In this document: piece after piece, positions 10,955 to 21,726 of the stretch
Position numbering within the stretch: the stretch's first letter is position 1
Layout of the letters: each line of letters opens with the position of its first letter
NCBI GenBank assembly: GCA_947179485.1
Contig: OX359245.1
Coordinates: 28,011,067 to 28,075,066, forward strand
Length of the DNA: 64,000 nucleotides
Source of the DNA: Allacma fusca
Lineage: Eukaryota > Arthropoda > Collembola > Symphypleona > Sminthuridae
Direction: 5' to 3'
The notes under the pieces: generated by a model
Seen by the model: the letters and a program-made list of their open reading frames with translations, nothing else
Told to the model about the DNA's origin: nothing
The model's database searches: none
Program-made: the position numbers and the translations under genes

Positions 10955-12189
10955 ATGGCCGACCATGACGAAACGGAGGAGGAAAAGAAGGATCGGCTCC
11001 TCCGGTCGAGGGAGTCCGATGAAAAATACCGACGGCTGGATAAGTTCCGCCTGGAAGTACGCCAGTACTCCAGCCAGGAGAACCCTACATCCTTCATCGC
11101 CGCAGTGGACCACTTCGCCTCGGATCTATTCGTGACCCATGACATGGTCATTCGGAACCTTTCCCGTCTTTTTTAGACTCTCCGGACAGAGACGTACGGG
11201 AGTGGTTCCAGTCTATATTCCCCAGGATCCGCATGTTCCTGGACAGCAAGACGAAGTCCTCCCAGGAAATTTGGGCCTACGTTTGTGCTCAATTACAGGA
11301 GCGCTTCGACCATGATCGGTTAAAGGCCGAGAAGCAGGCCGACCTGGACGCATACCGGTATCGGTCCGGCATGACCCCCCACTCCTTCGTCGCTGGTCTC
11401 CAGAAACTATGCTGGGACCTCGATCCTCTAATGGAAGAAGAGGACATCGTGGAGAAGGCCCGTGGGAAACTTCCACTCCGGATGGAATCACTAGCAATCA
11501 CTCCATCAAGGAACGTTCGGGATCTGGCGAAGAACCTTAAGGGACTCCTTCAGGATCCGGAACTCAATCCCACCATCAGGCCTGTTCCAGCCCAGTCCTC
11601 TGTGGACCAGGCCCCTAAACTAGGACCTATATCCGTCCGAGCGCTGACGGTGGCCACCTGCGACTACTGCGGTCGTCAAAGCCACATCATGTCTCAATGT
11701 CGGACAATGCTGCGGGATGTCACAGCGGGTAACACACAACGCCTGACTGCTGTCGTCAACGCTGGGAAGCAGGGCACTCCTGAGGTCAGTTTTCCTCCAC
11801 AAAATAATTTGGTAACTAATTCTCTTTCGTTACAGCCTCAAGCGCAACAGCAGTCGGCCTTGCCGATGACCGGTCGTCAACCCACCAACCATAACAATGG
11901 TGGATCCCGGAACCAACGTGGGAATTTCCGCCGCCAGGATCAGTTCCCTCCGAACAGTCATCCCGGTTACTACCAACCTCCGAGTAACTACACAGGTGGC
12001 TATCCTTCTCATCCGGCTGTTAGCCCTCCTCTATTTTTTTGGGACGGTCAACAATACCGGCCATTCCAGATGCCGGTTCCTCAGCAGCCGCCTCCCCAAC
12101 AAGGCTCTTGGGTGCCACCGACCCCACAACAAAACGCGGGAACTGGCCCTACTCCGCCCCAATCCACCAACAATCAGGGAAACTGCTAG
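10955..12189 (+). CDS. gag: gag region of the LTR element
   Basis: This region begins with a charged, helical stretch (MADHDETEEEKKDRLL..). It continues with capsid-like sequence including IWAYVCAQLQERFDHDR and a predicted helical block. A classic CX2CX4HX4C zinc knuckle (CDYCGRQSHIMSQC, around 11659-11700) follows, then a glutamine/proline/asparagine-rich tail. This is the layout of a Ty3/gypsy Gag, the shell-forming and RNA-packaging protein. Its end overlaps the pol frame by about 150 bp in another frame, consistent with the -1 frameshifting this family uses to make Gag-Pol. The region is treated as part of a fossil element. Confidence 0.75.
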
Positions 12190-15100
12190 GTCTGACGTGC
12201 GGGGACGTTCAGACCAAGCAGCCTCAAAATATCTCCCCACTAATACAACGGAGAATTAGGGAACTCGGCCTTACGCATCAGCCCGAATCCTCTAATTCTC
12301 CTAAACTAACATCATTTACTACGGGATTTACTCCCAGCAGAGACACTCCTCAGAGTGCGATCTCACCACCACATACCTTTATTACACCCAGTTTACCGAC
12401 AACTTTGTCACCAGTGGCGACATCCACTATCCCACCGGCAATTTTGCCTATAAAGTCCAAATCTCGGGAAACTTCGGTGCTTACTCCGGAGATACTTCCG
12501 GCCCCAATGACTTTAAACAACAATCCAGACGAGGTCCCCCGGCCGTCGTCTCCCTCTTTGGGGAGTGGATATTTATCCAATCCCTACATATTGCCTAAGC
12601 AATTCTTGTGCAAGCGCACCCGAATGGCACTCCGGGCCATCCCGGCATGCCTAGACTCTAAAAATAAATTAAAGACTTTTTCTTTTTTCCCTGATCCTAC
12701 GAGTACTCTCGCTTATGACTCCGAACGGGAGATTCAGGCGGAGTTCACTCGTCTCTCGCATCTGGCCTACTCCCGGCAGGATAGAATTTACCAGTTACGT
12801 TTAGCTGGTTACCGTGTCCGTCTGCCTGCGACGGTGGATACTGGGTCCATGATTTCAACTATGGCTTCGGCGACTGCCGCTTATTTGGAAAAACATTTTC
12901 CTAACTCTATTGTTATAGTCCCACATGAGCCCAAGTACTTTACCACTATTTGTAAAACTATGCAAGGTTCCTTTAATCGATCTGCAATTTTGTTTTTTAG
13001 GATCGACGATGCACCGATGTCGAAACACAATTACAGATTTGCGATTATTGAGGAGATGGACACACTCATCCTGCTCGGATCTAACTTTCATGATAAATTC
13101 GGCTTGGACATGAATGTCCGGCGGGGATACACCCGATTTGAGGGACTCGATCCCCTGGCTGACGCCACAGCCCATTCTCCGGACTCAGTCAACGCTCATG
13201 ACCATAGCCAAGTGGATTTGGATCCTCCCATGACTGACTCCCTCGAGTCAATCCGGCGTCTGTCGGACACTTCCAAACAACACTATCAACGGAGACACAA
13301 ACTGGCCGACTCTATGGCTCGACGCATTGCCCGCGGGAATCCTGACGTTGGCACATTCTCCGGCCGAGCATCCGCTACCTCTATACCTACCACTTACGAT
13401 TCACGTATATGCAGTAGTTATGTTTCTTTGTGTGAGGGCTCTTTAATTGCAGGCTCCAATCTCCCAGGTTACTCAACGGCTCACTCCGTTCATTCCTACT
13501 CTTCGATGTACTCCCGGGGACCTACGGAAATTAAACCGATGACCTGGCGACGCCTCACAATTTACTCAGAGCACCCTGGTTACTCCGGGGACGTCATCCT
13601 CACATCCGACATAAACCCGGATAAGGGATTTTTATTTAAACATTCTATTTTACGTTTACGAAATGGTAAAGCTCAGATTGCGGTAGTCAACCGTAATCCT
13701 TACCCAATTTATGTCCCCTCCGTTAGGTATATAGGGACAATTGAACCCTTTACGGGTACCAACATGCGACATAGCTCTAACCCTACTCGCTTCCCTGACC
13801 CGGAGGTAACTCCCTTTAAACTTCCCTTCAAGGAAGAGGAGGTCCATTTGGGATCTAACCTCACCTGCGATCAGAGGTATGCCCTCCTGGCGGTCATAAA
13901 TTCCTATTTACCGAATTTTGCTCGATCCGACGATGAGTTGGGAGTGGTTCACTATCCTCCGGTAGTGATTAACACCGGGGATAATAAACCATTCCACAAA
14001 TACTCGTACCGTCTGGCCCACACTGAACGGCAGATATTGGAGGAGCATGTCGCTCGCAACTTAAAATTAGGAGTTATTAAGCCGTGTGTCTCCCCCTACA
14101 ACTCACCCGTCATTGTCGTTTCAAAAAAACCGGACGACTCCGGTGTTGCCCAACATCGGGTTTGCGTCGACATGCGTGAGCTTAACAGCAAAGTGGAACA
14201 AAACACTTATCCCATCCCACGCATAGATGATTGTCTGGACCATCTCGCCGGCTCACAATATTTTATTACTTTAGACGCCCTTTCCGGTTTCCTTCAAATG
14301 GAACTCTCGGAGGAAAGTAAAATTAAGACTGCTTTCTCCACCCCGAAGGGGAAATTTTGTTATAACCGACTTCCATTCGGTTACAAAAATTCCCCCGCGG
14401 AGTTTCAGGCAATGATGGATGTTATTTTGGGTGCTCTTAAAAATACTATATGTCTTATTTACATTGATGATGTCTTGATTTTTGCGAAAACCTTCGAGGA
14501 ACTACTCGAACGTTTTCGCCTCGTGATGCAACGTGCCTCCTCTTTTAATTTAACATTTAAATTGAAAAAAAGTTTTTTTGGGTATCAGGAGTTACATTTT
14601 TTAGGACACGTGATCAGTTGGGAAGGCACCCGGCCGGACCCTGCAAAAATCCAGGCGGTCTCCAACTTTCCCAGCCCCAAGAACCTGAAGGATGTTCAGT
14701 CCTTCATCGGATTCTGTAACTATTACAGAAATTTTGTTAAAGATTTTGCCGGCAAGGCTAAAGCCCTCCACGCCCTTACACGGAAGGAAGTCCCATTTCA
14801 TTGGGGTCCTCAAGAGGAGGAGGCCTTCCAATCATTAAAATCTGCCATGACGTCCACTCCCGTCCTGGATTTTTTCGACCCCGAGGCCGAGATCCGTTTG
14901 GTAACCGACGCAAGTTATTACCGAATTGGTGGGGCTTGCGAACAATCCAGAGATGGTAAACTCTGGAAGCCGATTGCCTACACATCACGATTGTTAAAAG
15001 GGGCTGAATTAAATTATTCAAACCCCGAAAAGGAATGCCTTGCTATTGTTAATGCTTTTCAGGTGTTCCGCCCCTATGTTTATGGACGACGGGTCCAGGT

Positions 15101-16307
15101 GCGGACAGACAACGCCGCCTTAACGTCCCTCTGCACGATGAAGGATCCTCACTCCCGTATTGCCCGGTGGCAGCTCTTTTTGGCGCAGCAAAAGAAGAAC
15201 ATTATTCACGTGCCGGGAAAACAAATTCCTCACGCCGATTGTCTCTCACGCTACCCAATTCGGTCGCTTACACTCCCAGTCCCATATTTAACCCGTCATC
15301 AAATTACGGAGGACGAACCAGTAATTCAGGCGGTCCTCGGCGGGAATGTGGAGGCTTTTGTAGAGCACCAACAAAAGGACGCTGCCCTGAAGGCCGTCAT
15401 AGATGATCTTAAAATTAATGGTCAAAATGATGGACTAGCGGGTAATAAATTTTCCAAACAATTCGCACTAATTTCTGGTCTTTTGTTCCGTATAGATAAC
15501 TCTTCTTGCGAGCCTTACAAACTCGTCATCCCACCGACGCTACGGGGACCTATCCTAAAGTTGGCACATGATGACGGTTTGGACGGAGGTCACGTGGGTC
15601 TATACAAGACCTACCAGAAGCTCTACAGACGCTATTACTGGCGTCGCATGAAAGAGGACATCTTGGAGTACATTAAAGGATGTACCACCTGCCAGGCTGG
15701 GAACCCACGAACAACCAAACCTCCCGGACATATGAAAATTGTCCCTCCTCCGGACAATGTTTTTACTCGGGTAGCCGTTGACTATGCCGGGCCCCTCATA
15801 ACGTCCAGGTCAGGTAATCGTTATATTTTCGTGGCAATCGACCACACCAGTAGGTTCGCCTGGGCAGCGGCCACTCCGACGGCAACAGCGGAGGACTCCG
15901 TTCGCTTGCTCAAGAAATTGATCTTTGAGCAGATCGGTGTGGTACCCCAAATTGTCTCCGATAATGGCCCCCATTTTACGGGTAAGGTGTTTACCGATTA
16001 TCTCAAAAAGAAGGGCGTCCATCACATTCGGGTAATGCCTCGTCATCCCGAATCGAACGGGAATGTTGAGCGCAATAACCTGGAAATTAAAAGGTACTTG
16101 AAAAAATATGTTTCCTTTCATCGGGATGACTGGGATGAACATCTGGGGAAGGCGTGTAAGAGTCACAATATGCATGTACATGCTGTGACTCAGTACACGC
16201 CCTTCAGCCTCGTCTACGCCGTCCAACCCAAGACCCAACTAGACCTCTTAACCCCGGTTATCACTATTGATTCCCCGAACTCACCATCCCAGCTCGAAAC
16301 CACTTGA
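12039..16307 (+). CDS. pol: pol region: protease, reverse transcriptase, RNase H, integrase
   Basis: A single open frame of about 1,420 codons covers most of pol. An aspartic protease core VDTGS lies near 12833. The reverse transcriptase has LPFGYKNSP and the catalytic YIDDVLIF near 14460. RNase H is marked by VTDASYY near 14903. The integrase zinc module HDDGLDGGHVG..CTTC lies near 15565-15695. The integrase DDE triad is seen in VDYAGPL (15778), SDNGPHF (15957) and NGNVERN (16060). The first ~270 codons are a low-complexity linker after Gag. The order and motifs are those of Ty3/gypsy; no chromodomain was recognised. The integrase C-terminal module lies in the next block. Confidence 0.9.
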   Translation: MGRSTIPAIPDAGSSAAASPTRLLGATDPTTKRGNWPYSAPIHQQSGKLLGLTCGDVQTKQPQNISPLIQRRIRELGLTHQPESSNSPKLTSFTTGFTPSRDTPQSAISPPHTFITPSLPTTLSPVATSTIPPAILPIKSKSRETSVLTPEILPAPMTLNNNPDEVPRPSSPSLGSGYLSNPYILPKQFLCKRTRMALRAIPACLDSKNKLKTFSFFPDPTSTLAYDSEREIQAEFTRLSHLAYSRQDRIYQLRLAGYRVRLPATVDTGSMISTMASATAAYLEKHFPNSIVIVPHEPKYFTTICKTMQGSFNRSAILFFRIDDAPMSKHNYRFAIIEEMDTLILLGSNFHDKFGLDMNVRRGYTRFEGLDPLADATAHSPDSVNAHDHSQVDLDPPMTDSLESIRRLSDTSKQHYQRRHKLADSMARRIARGNPDVGTFSGRASATSIPTTYDSRICSSYVSLCEGSLIAGSNLPGYSTAHSVHSYSSMYSRGPTEIKPMTWRRLTIYSEHPGYSGDVILTSDINPDKGFLFKHSILRLRNGKAQIAVVNRNPYPIYVPSVRYIGTIEPFTGTNMRHSSNPTRFPDPEVTPFKLPFKEEEVHLGSNLTCDQRYALLAVINSYLPNFARSDDELGVVHYPPVVINTGDNKPFHKYSYRLAHTERQILEEHVARNLKLGVIKPCVSPYNSPVIVVSKKPDDSGVAQHRVCVDMRELNSKVEQNTYPIPRIDDCLDHLAGSQYFITLDALSGFLQMELSEESKIKTAFSTPKGKFCYNRLPFGYKNSPAEFQAMMDVILGALKNTICLIYIDDVLIFAKTFEELLERFRLVMQRASSFNLTFKLKKSFFGYQELHFLGHVISWEGTRPDPAKIQAVSNFPSPKNLKDVQSFIGFCNYYRNFVKDFAGKAKALHALTRKEVPFHWGPQEEEAFQSLKSAMTSTPVLDFFDPEAEIRLVTDASYYRIGGACEQSRDGKLWKPIAYTSRLLKGAELNYSNPEKECLAIVNAFQVFRPYVYGRRVQVRTDNAALTSLCTMKDPHSRIARWQLFLAQQKKNIIHVPGKQIPHADCLSRYPIRSLTLPVPYLTRHQITEDEPVIQAVLGGNVEAFVEHQQKDAALKAVIDDLKINGQNDGLAGNKFSKQFALISGLLFRIDNSSCEPYKLVIPPTLRGPILKLAHDDGLDGGHVGLYKTYQKLYRRYYWRRMKEDILEYIKGCTTCQAGNPRTTKPPGHMKIVPPPDNVFTRVAVDYAGPLITSRSGNRYIFVAIDHTSRFAWAAATPTATAEDSVRLLKKLIFEQIGVVPQIVSDNGPHFTGKVFTDYLKKKGVHHIRVMPRHPESNGNVERNNLEIKRYLKKYVSFHRDDWDEHLGKACKSHNMHVHAVTQYTPFSLVYAVQPKTQLDLLTPVITIDSPNSPSQLETT

Positions 16308-16412
16308 CGGGATCGCGTTTTTCGCGCTAACCTGAATACTACCAAGTCTCAGGAACAGCGGGCTAAAAAATTTAATATTAATCGACCTCTTAATAATTTT
16401 TCTTTAGGTCAA

Positions 16413-19226
16413 TTGGTCTGGGTACAGGATACCACAGCCTCGGGACTTGACCTCCGATGGATCGGTCCTTATCAGATTGTCAAGGTACGCGGGGAAACGT
16501 CTTTCTCGGTGGCTTACCGGGGCAACAATCGTAGAGTCCACACCCAGAGGAACGTACACTCCCATCGGCTGAAGCCCTACCTTCCTCCGGTGGCCTGGCA
16601 AGGTCAATATGACGACATATTCGTCCACAAAACTCTGTCCGAGTTCCATCCACCCAAATCATCCGAGCGTACTATCATACGGGAACCGCCCCAGTATGCA
16701 CCTGTTGTGAAAGATGTCATCTCCCAATATGGTGACAGCCAAGACTCCGGATGCGACTCACCAATCCGGTCTCGTACTTTTTATAATAGTGCCCGGAGCT
16801 CTTCAGGTTCAGGTAGCCCGTCAGGGGAACTAACCCATCACTCTTCGGAGGGTGAGTATTTACCTCCCCACTCAACCCATGCGACGACTGTTCGCTCTCC
16901 TGTACTAACTCGCCAGCGTTCGAGACGGCAGTCCGAAACGATTCAGACCACTCCTACTACTAATTCCGTACCTATCCTTACAGGTAATCCTACACCTGTA
17001 TACAACATCACTAATTTCTATAATATGCTCGGAGGGCCGCCTAATTCTTTTTTGCAGGTGGATGCCTCACTACCCTCGGTTACCCTCAACCCACCGCTTC
17101 CAAACTCTGTTGTTGCGCAGACTGAGGGGACAAACATTCCTAGAGCTACCAGTGCTCCCGGGTTGATAGACGAGTCACTCCTAGTACCGCACAATAAACC
17201 TTCTTCTTGCGTTAACCCGAACGGCGGTCCCGAACTGCCCCCGTGTTTATCGCCCAACCTTCCTGTTCACTCCCCTTCAGGGTCTCCCCCTAAAATTAAC
17301 TTCCCGCCTTCTCCGACAGTGGTGACGTCTTATCACTCCCCAGCTGTCTCGGCGACTTGTGCCCAAAACATAATGGCGCCGCCATTTCCGCGGGACACGG
17401 CTAAAAAGCCTCTTGTCGGCTCCGTGTCTGCTGGTAGAATTAGCTTCAAACCTGCAAACTATATTCCTCCGGTTTTTAACCGGAGTGCTGAGGAACTCTA
17501 TTTTGCGGACCCAAGTCAACCAGGTCCCACTCCCACTATCTCAACCAATGATTACCCATTTCCCGCGAGTATTGATTATAAAATAATACCCACAGGCCCG
17601 ACTGATTGTGAAGTTGTTCTCCAACAACTCGAGCAGGTTGCGCCCGTCCCTTCTGTCTGTCTTCAGCCTTTTGAATTTCCCTTCCCTGGAAATTCCCGGA
17701 GATCGCCTCCCTCGCACAGTCCGGCCAAGTCGTCACATATTCTGGAGACTCTCGAGAGTTCCGAAATGTTTACGGCTTCCCATGGTATGTTAGGGCCTCC
17801 CGACGCTTCCGAGATTATACCATCTCGGGTGTTTCACTCGTCCTCCCATAACTTGTCTCGGTCGCAATCCGATCAACCTACTAATCATGCTCATGGTCTC
17901 TCTTCTTTGCAGGAATCTCCAATTTCCCCTGCTGAGGACAAAAGTCCCGTCCGAAGGTCGAGCCCTACGGCAATAACTAATCATCCTTTAATTTTTACGC
18001 CTACAGGTCAACAGCAATTACCATTGACCCCGCCTCGGATGGATTACTCCCCGTATCGGTTGCCGCCGACTTTAAGACCTGCTGTACCCCTTCCACCCTC
18101 CGAGGCTACGGAGGACGCGACACCATCCCGCTTACACTCCGCTAGGGACTCCGTCACCCTGCGGAAGCAGAAAAAGAAATTGAGAAAACGGGGCAGACGG
18201 GCCGCAGGCACCTCATCCGACACTTCCGTTCTGGGGAACCACAAACGGCCCACTGTAAACTCCAACGCAGCTTCGGTTGCGCCATCACACGCGGGTGGTG
18301 AGGTCACCGACTTAAGTATGGGTAATACCTCTCAGCGTTCATTTGCGGAGGTTGTGAAGGGTAAAGGTGATCAGTCTCTTCCGAAAATTCCCAGTGTTGG
18401 GGAATTCCGGGATCCTACTTCCCGACCGGGTCATGCTATTTTAGATTTGTTTAGGTCTCCTAAGGGGACCGTTCTCACCCCATCTAAAATCCCTGTATCT
18501 AATAGTTCCCTTCTCTCTCATACTCTGCCACACAAATCTTTGATTGGCGGGAATGTCACCATAGGGGACATCCCGCTCGTCAACCCATTCTTGAGCCCAC
18601 GGGACCCTATATGTCCTACAAGTCTGGCTCCCTTACCCATTAAAAAAACTAATTCGGGTATATCTTTGTTTATTCCTGCAGGAATTCCCACGGACGGTCC
18701 AATCGGTACACACACTGTGCGGGACGCACACTTTCCCGACCCAGGGGAAGGTTCGGGTGTTCCCGAAAAATTACCATCGGTGCCACCGACCAGATTGGGT
18801 GTGTCACCTGTAGTACACTTCCCAGGGAGGCCCCTGCTCCCCATCAAAAAGAAGGTGCCAAAGGTGTTGGCGGAAAAACCGCCCCCAGAGGTACCACGAC
18901 CTTTGCCGGTGCCACCGGTCACTCATAGGGTCTCCATAAAGGGCCCTCATGAGGAAATTCCTCGCCCTTCAAAATTGCCGGGACTCCGGAGCACAACCCC
19001 ATCAAAGAGGGTGCCACAGGAGTCAGCAATCACGGGTCAGGCTACACATACGGAAACCGAGGATTTAGGGTGGACAACAGTACCTCCCCGAAAAGCCTCC
19101 ACTGCCGTCGCGAAAAAATCCTTTTCGCAAAGTCCGGGATCCTCCGACATTCGTCCTCCTGAAAGTAGGAGATATCCACATCGGAACCGGAAGCCTCCGG
19201 AAAGGCTTCAGCCAGGCCGTAAATAA
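16413..19226 (+). CDS. Integrase C-terminal module and long Pro/Ser-rich block
   Basis: The first ~60 residues (LRWIGPYQIVKVRGE.., then HSHRLKPYLPP) look like the GPY/F-type C-terminal module of gypsy integrases, so this block belongs to the pol end. The following ~870 residues are rich in proline, serine and threonine, with basic patches (near KLRKRGRRA and SRRYPHRNRKPP). I see no membrane segment or signal peptide, so it is not an envelope protein. Its function is unknown. It could be an extended, disordered Pol tail binding nucleic acid, given the basic C-terminus. Such a long tail is unusual for the family. Confidence 0.55.
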   Translation: MVWVQDTTASGLDLRWIGPYQIVKVRGETSFSVAYRGNNRRVHTQRNVHSHRLKPYLPPVAWQGQYDDIFVHKTLSEFHPPKSSERTIIREPPQYAPVVKDVISQYGDSQDSGCDSPIRSRTFYNSARSSSGSGSPSGELTHHSSEGEYLPPHSTHATTVRSPVLTRQRSRRQSETIQTTPTTNSVPILTGNPTPVYNITNFYNMLGGPPNSFLQVDASLPSVTLNPPLPNSVVAQTEGTNIPRATSAPGLIDESLLVPHNKPSSCVNPNGGPELPPCLSPNLPVHSPSGSPPKINFPPSPTVVTSYHSPAVSATCAQNIMAPPFPRDTAKKPLVGSVSAGRISFKPANYIPPVFNRSAEELYFADPSQPGPTPTISTNDYPFPASIDYKIIPTGPTDCEVVLQQLEQVAPVPSVCLQPFEFPFPGNSRRSPPSHSPAKSSHILETLESSEMFTASHGMLGPPDASEIIPSRVFHSSSHNLSRSQSDQPTNHAHGLSSLQESPISPAEDKSPVRRSSPTAITNHPLIFTPTGQQQLPLTPPRMDYSPYRLPPTLRPAVPLPPSEATEDATPSRLHSARDSVTLRKQKKKLRKRGRRAAGTSSDTSVLGNHKRPTVNSNAASVAPSHAGGEVTDLSMGNTSQRSFAEVVKGKGDQSLPKIPSVGEFRDPTSRPGHAILDLFRSPKGTVLTPSKIPVSNSSLLSHTLPHKSLIGGNVTIGDIPLVNPFLSPRDPICPTSLAPLPIKKTNSGISLFIPAGIPTDGPIGTHTVRDAHFPDPGEGSGVPEKLPSVPPTRLGVSPVVHFPGRPLLPIKKKVPKVLAEKPPPEVPRPLPVPPVTHRVSIKGPHEEIPRPSKLPGLRSTTPSKRVPQESAITGQATHTETEDLGWTTVPPRKASTAVAKKSFSQSPGSSDIRPPESRRYPHRNRKPPERLQPGRK

Positions 19227-20545
19227 TTTACAGATTATGATTCCGTGTATCGGGAACCATCTGTAGGTCATATCATTTTTTTTTTCTTTATATATTTTTC
19301 CTAAATAACCAACCCAGCCCTAACACATGTCTTTTCCGACCTTGCCTTGAGTGCGTGACTGTGTTGGCAGTTCGCTTGCTCACGGGCCATTCCATAACGG
19401 TCCTGCTACTTAATTATGACCGCTCATGCTCAACATACAGACTATACTCAACGGTGTCCTACTTTCCTCAAAGGTACAGGCTACACTACGGGTTATCTCT
19501 GGCACGAGTGAGAGGGCCGGATGCATCATACTGTGTATGCCCTTCTTTATACATTATTAGATATTTTTAGCCCACGTCGGGGTCGGTCACTCCTTGCACG
19601 ATGGCCGCTATCATTTTTTTTTAATAAACATTATCTAAAATTTCTAAACTACCGAGCACAAGGCTCAACATACATAGGGCTCCTATAGCCCATATACACG
19701 TACCACACACATACTACACACGTACCGTACGCGTATAATTAAAACACATACATTTTTTTGTACATACACATACATGTACACTCCTACGAATGGTCGGAGT
19801 CTATCCTCCAGCCTCCCGTCTAGGTACACCATGAATGATCCCCGCCATGTAAAAAGGCGTGCGGCGTCATCCTTCCCTTCATTTCGGGGATTTATCTTTA
19901 GTGGGGCTTCTCCTTTCTTCACTTTGACCTTCAAAACATTGAGTCCTGAATGGTGTGACGGTAGGCCCGTCCATACATTTAGGGGAGAGGGAGAGGAACG
20001 ACCACATTCCTTACTACAATTTAATTTTTATTATCATTTGAATACCTTTTTGTGGCTATGGCCACTAATTTACCTAAAACTATAAGAGCCTAAAATACTC
20101 AATGGGCCAACTCGGAAATATTTCCTTCCAATTTCAATATAACTTACCACTTCAACCTTCCAAGATAAGGCCGGTAGTCAAACCTTTTGTCCGGACCGTT
20201 TATCTCTGAAACACAAATCCTAAGGCACTCACACAATGTCCTTCCCTCTCGTAGGATATTCCTATTTGTATAATTTCCTCCCAGGAAATAACCTACACAA
20301 AATATTCCTAACGACTTGTCCTCCTGGACTCCTCCATAATTTTTGTAACTCATTCCAATCTTGCCTGAGCTACCTTGTGGTCATCTCCAATTCTTCTCTC
20401 CACGAAAGTTAACTGCTGCCACTCTGTTCCCTTCGGACTCTTCTCCTTGGCTCTTTCCTGAAAACTTTCACACACGAAGTCCGGCATGTAAGTATATACT
20501 CTTTATATTTTATTTTTTGCCGGTCGGAGGTAATTTTGGGGCTCC
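19227..20545 (+). other. Non-coding stretch of the LTR element between pol and accessory frame 1
   Basis: About 1.3 kb without a credible gene. It contains an AATAAA-like site (tttaataaacatt, near 19620) that could end a transcript, low-complexity cacacacgtac sequence near 19690-19760, and a donor-like gcatgtaagtatat near 20485. Short frames here are not conserved-looking. Confidence 0.4.
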
Positions 20546-21726
20546 ATGAACCCTACACAGGACACATTTGTTAATTTAGTAGTGGTCGGACTTTGCCAAA
20601 TTTCATTTAAATACGAGGTTCCTCCTAATTTCCTCGTAATATTTTCAATTAGTATGGCTCAACAAGTGCTTTGGAGGGGCACCCCTGTACTCCCCTCTCG
20701 GCTCTGCGATGCGATCTTACAGCGCAAAATATTTGCCCGGATTCAAACTCATCCGCACTATCTCGCCCGGACTGATCCCCAGTGTTCCTCGGTGTGTTCC
20801 GACCTCCTTAATTCGGTCCAACACCACCTAACAACTATTTGTCCCTCCAGTCATCTCCTGCAACACTACCGGGAAGAGTGAATGGGGCTCTACCTCCGAC
20901 TACTGGATACGGATTCACATATCCGATTTGACATCCGGGTTATGGACGTCCGCATTGACCTTCCCACCGACCCTGCATACAAAACGGCCGAAATTTTGAC
21001 AGATCTCGACATTCTTCGGAATCATCTCGGAAAACCCGGATGGCCCCGTTTTGTGGTACTGACGCGGGTTCTCACACTGATGAAACGTGATCTTCCCCCG
21101 CTATTCTGTTTTCACTGTGCCTCTTCCGGCCACATAGAAGAAGACTGTTCGACGGCACCCGCCAACGCTCTGGCAATGCACACCATGCAGGACCGCCTGT
21201 CCCGCCTTCAACATCTGGTGTTCCGGACTGAAGCGTTCCTTGCAAAAAAATCCGACTCGGCCATTCCCGGGGGTGAAATACCGTCTCTTGAGTCCACCAC
21301 TAACACTCCGCCAGACCATGCGTCCACAAGTCAGCCTTCCGTTGATTTTTTTACTTTAATGGGCAACTCTATCCCTGAGGTGACTATCACCGTCCATGGA
21401 GGCTACTCCAAAAAATTTCATCGCTTAGTGCTGGTCGCCCAATCGCCAGTGCTCCACAAGAAGTTATCATTTACAACACCATTGACTCACCCAGACGCCT
21501 ACAACATAACCTGGCCGGAGTGCTCACCAGAATCCTTGGATTCCATCTGGGAATTTTTATATCACGGCAAAGTTTCCGTCCCCCCACCTGTTATGATGAG
21601 ACTCTTGCGCTGGTTCAGCGTTTGAACATTAAATACTTCCCTCGTCAGCAAGATCCGACGGACACTGCGCCCGAAGACCCGGGTCCCGTTCCGACATCAG
21701 CCGACAAGAATCCTCATCGCCATTGA
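20546..21726 (+). CDS. Accessory frame 1: CCHC knuckle plus BTB/POZ-like domain
   Basis: This region lies downstream of pol within the LTR element. A likely start, ATGGCTCAACAAG at 20654, follows directly after an acceptor-like attttcaattag, hinting at a spliced subgenomic message. The middle holds a classic CX2CX4HX4C knuckle (CFHCASSGHIEEDC, near 21106-21147). The C-terminal ~90 residues read like a BTB/POZ fold. MGNSIPEVTITVHGG matches the strand entering the fold, then come FHRLVLVAQSPVL (the H..L..SP signature) and SPESLDSIWEFLYHGKVSV (the EALLEFLYTG signature). BTB domains dimerise and recruit cullin-3 or transcription partners. Such a domain is not part of ordinary gag-pol, so it was probably captured from a host gene. 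It is treated as part of a fossil element. Confidence 0.6.

Noticed and set aside
16413-19226. Envelope gene of an errantivirus
   Set aside because: No signal peptide, membrane span or fusion-peptide-like segment. The start matches an integrase C-terminal module and the rest is Pro/Ser-rich.
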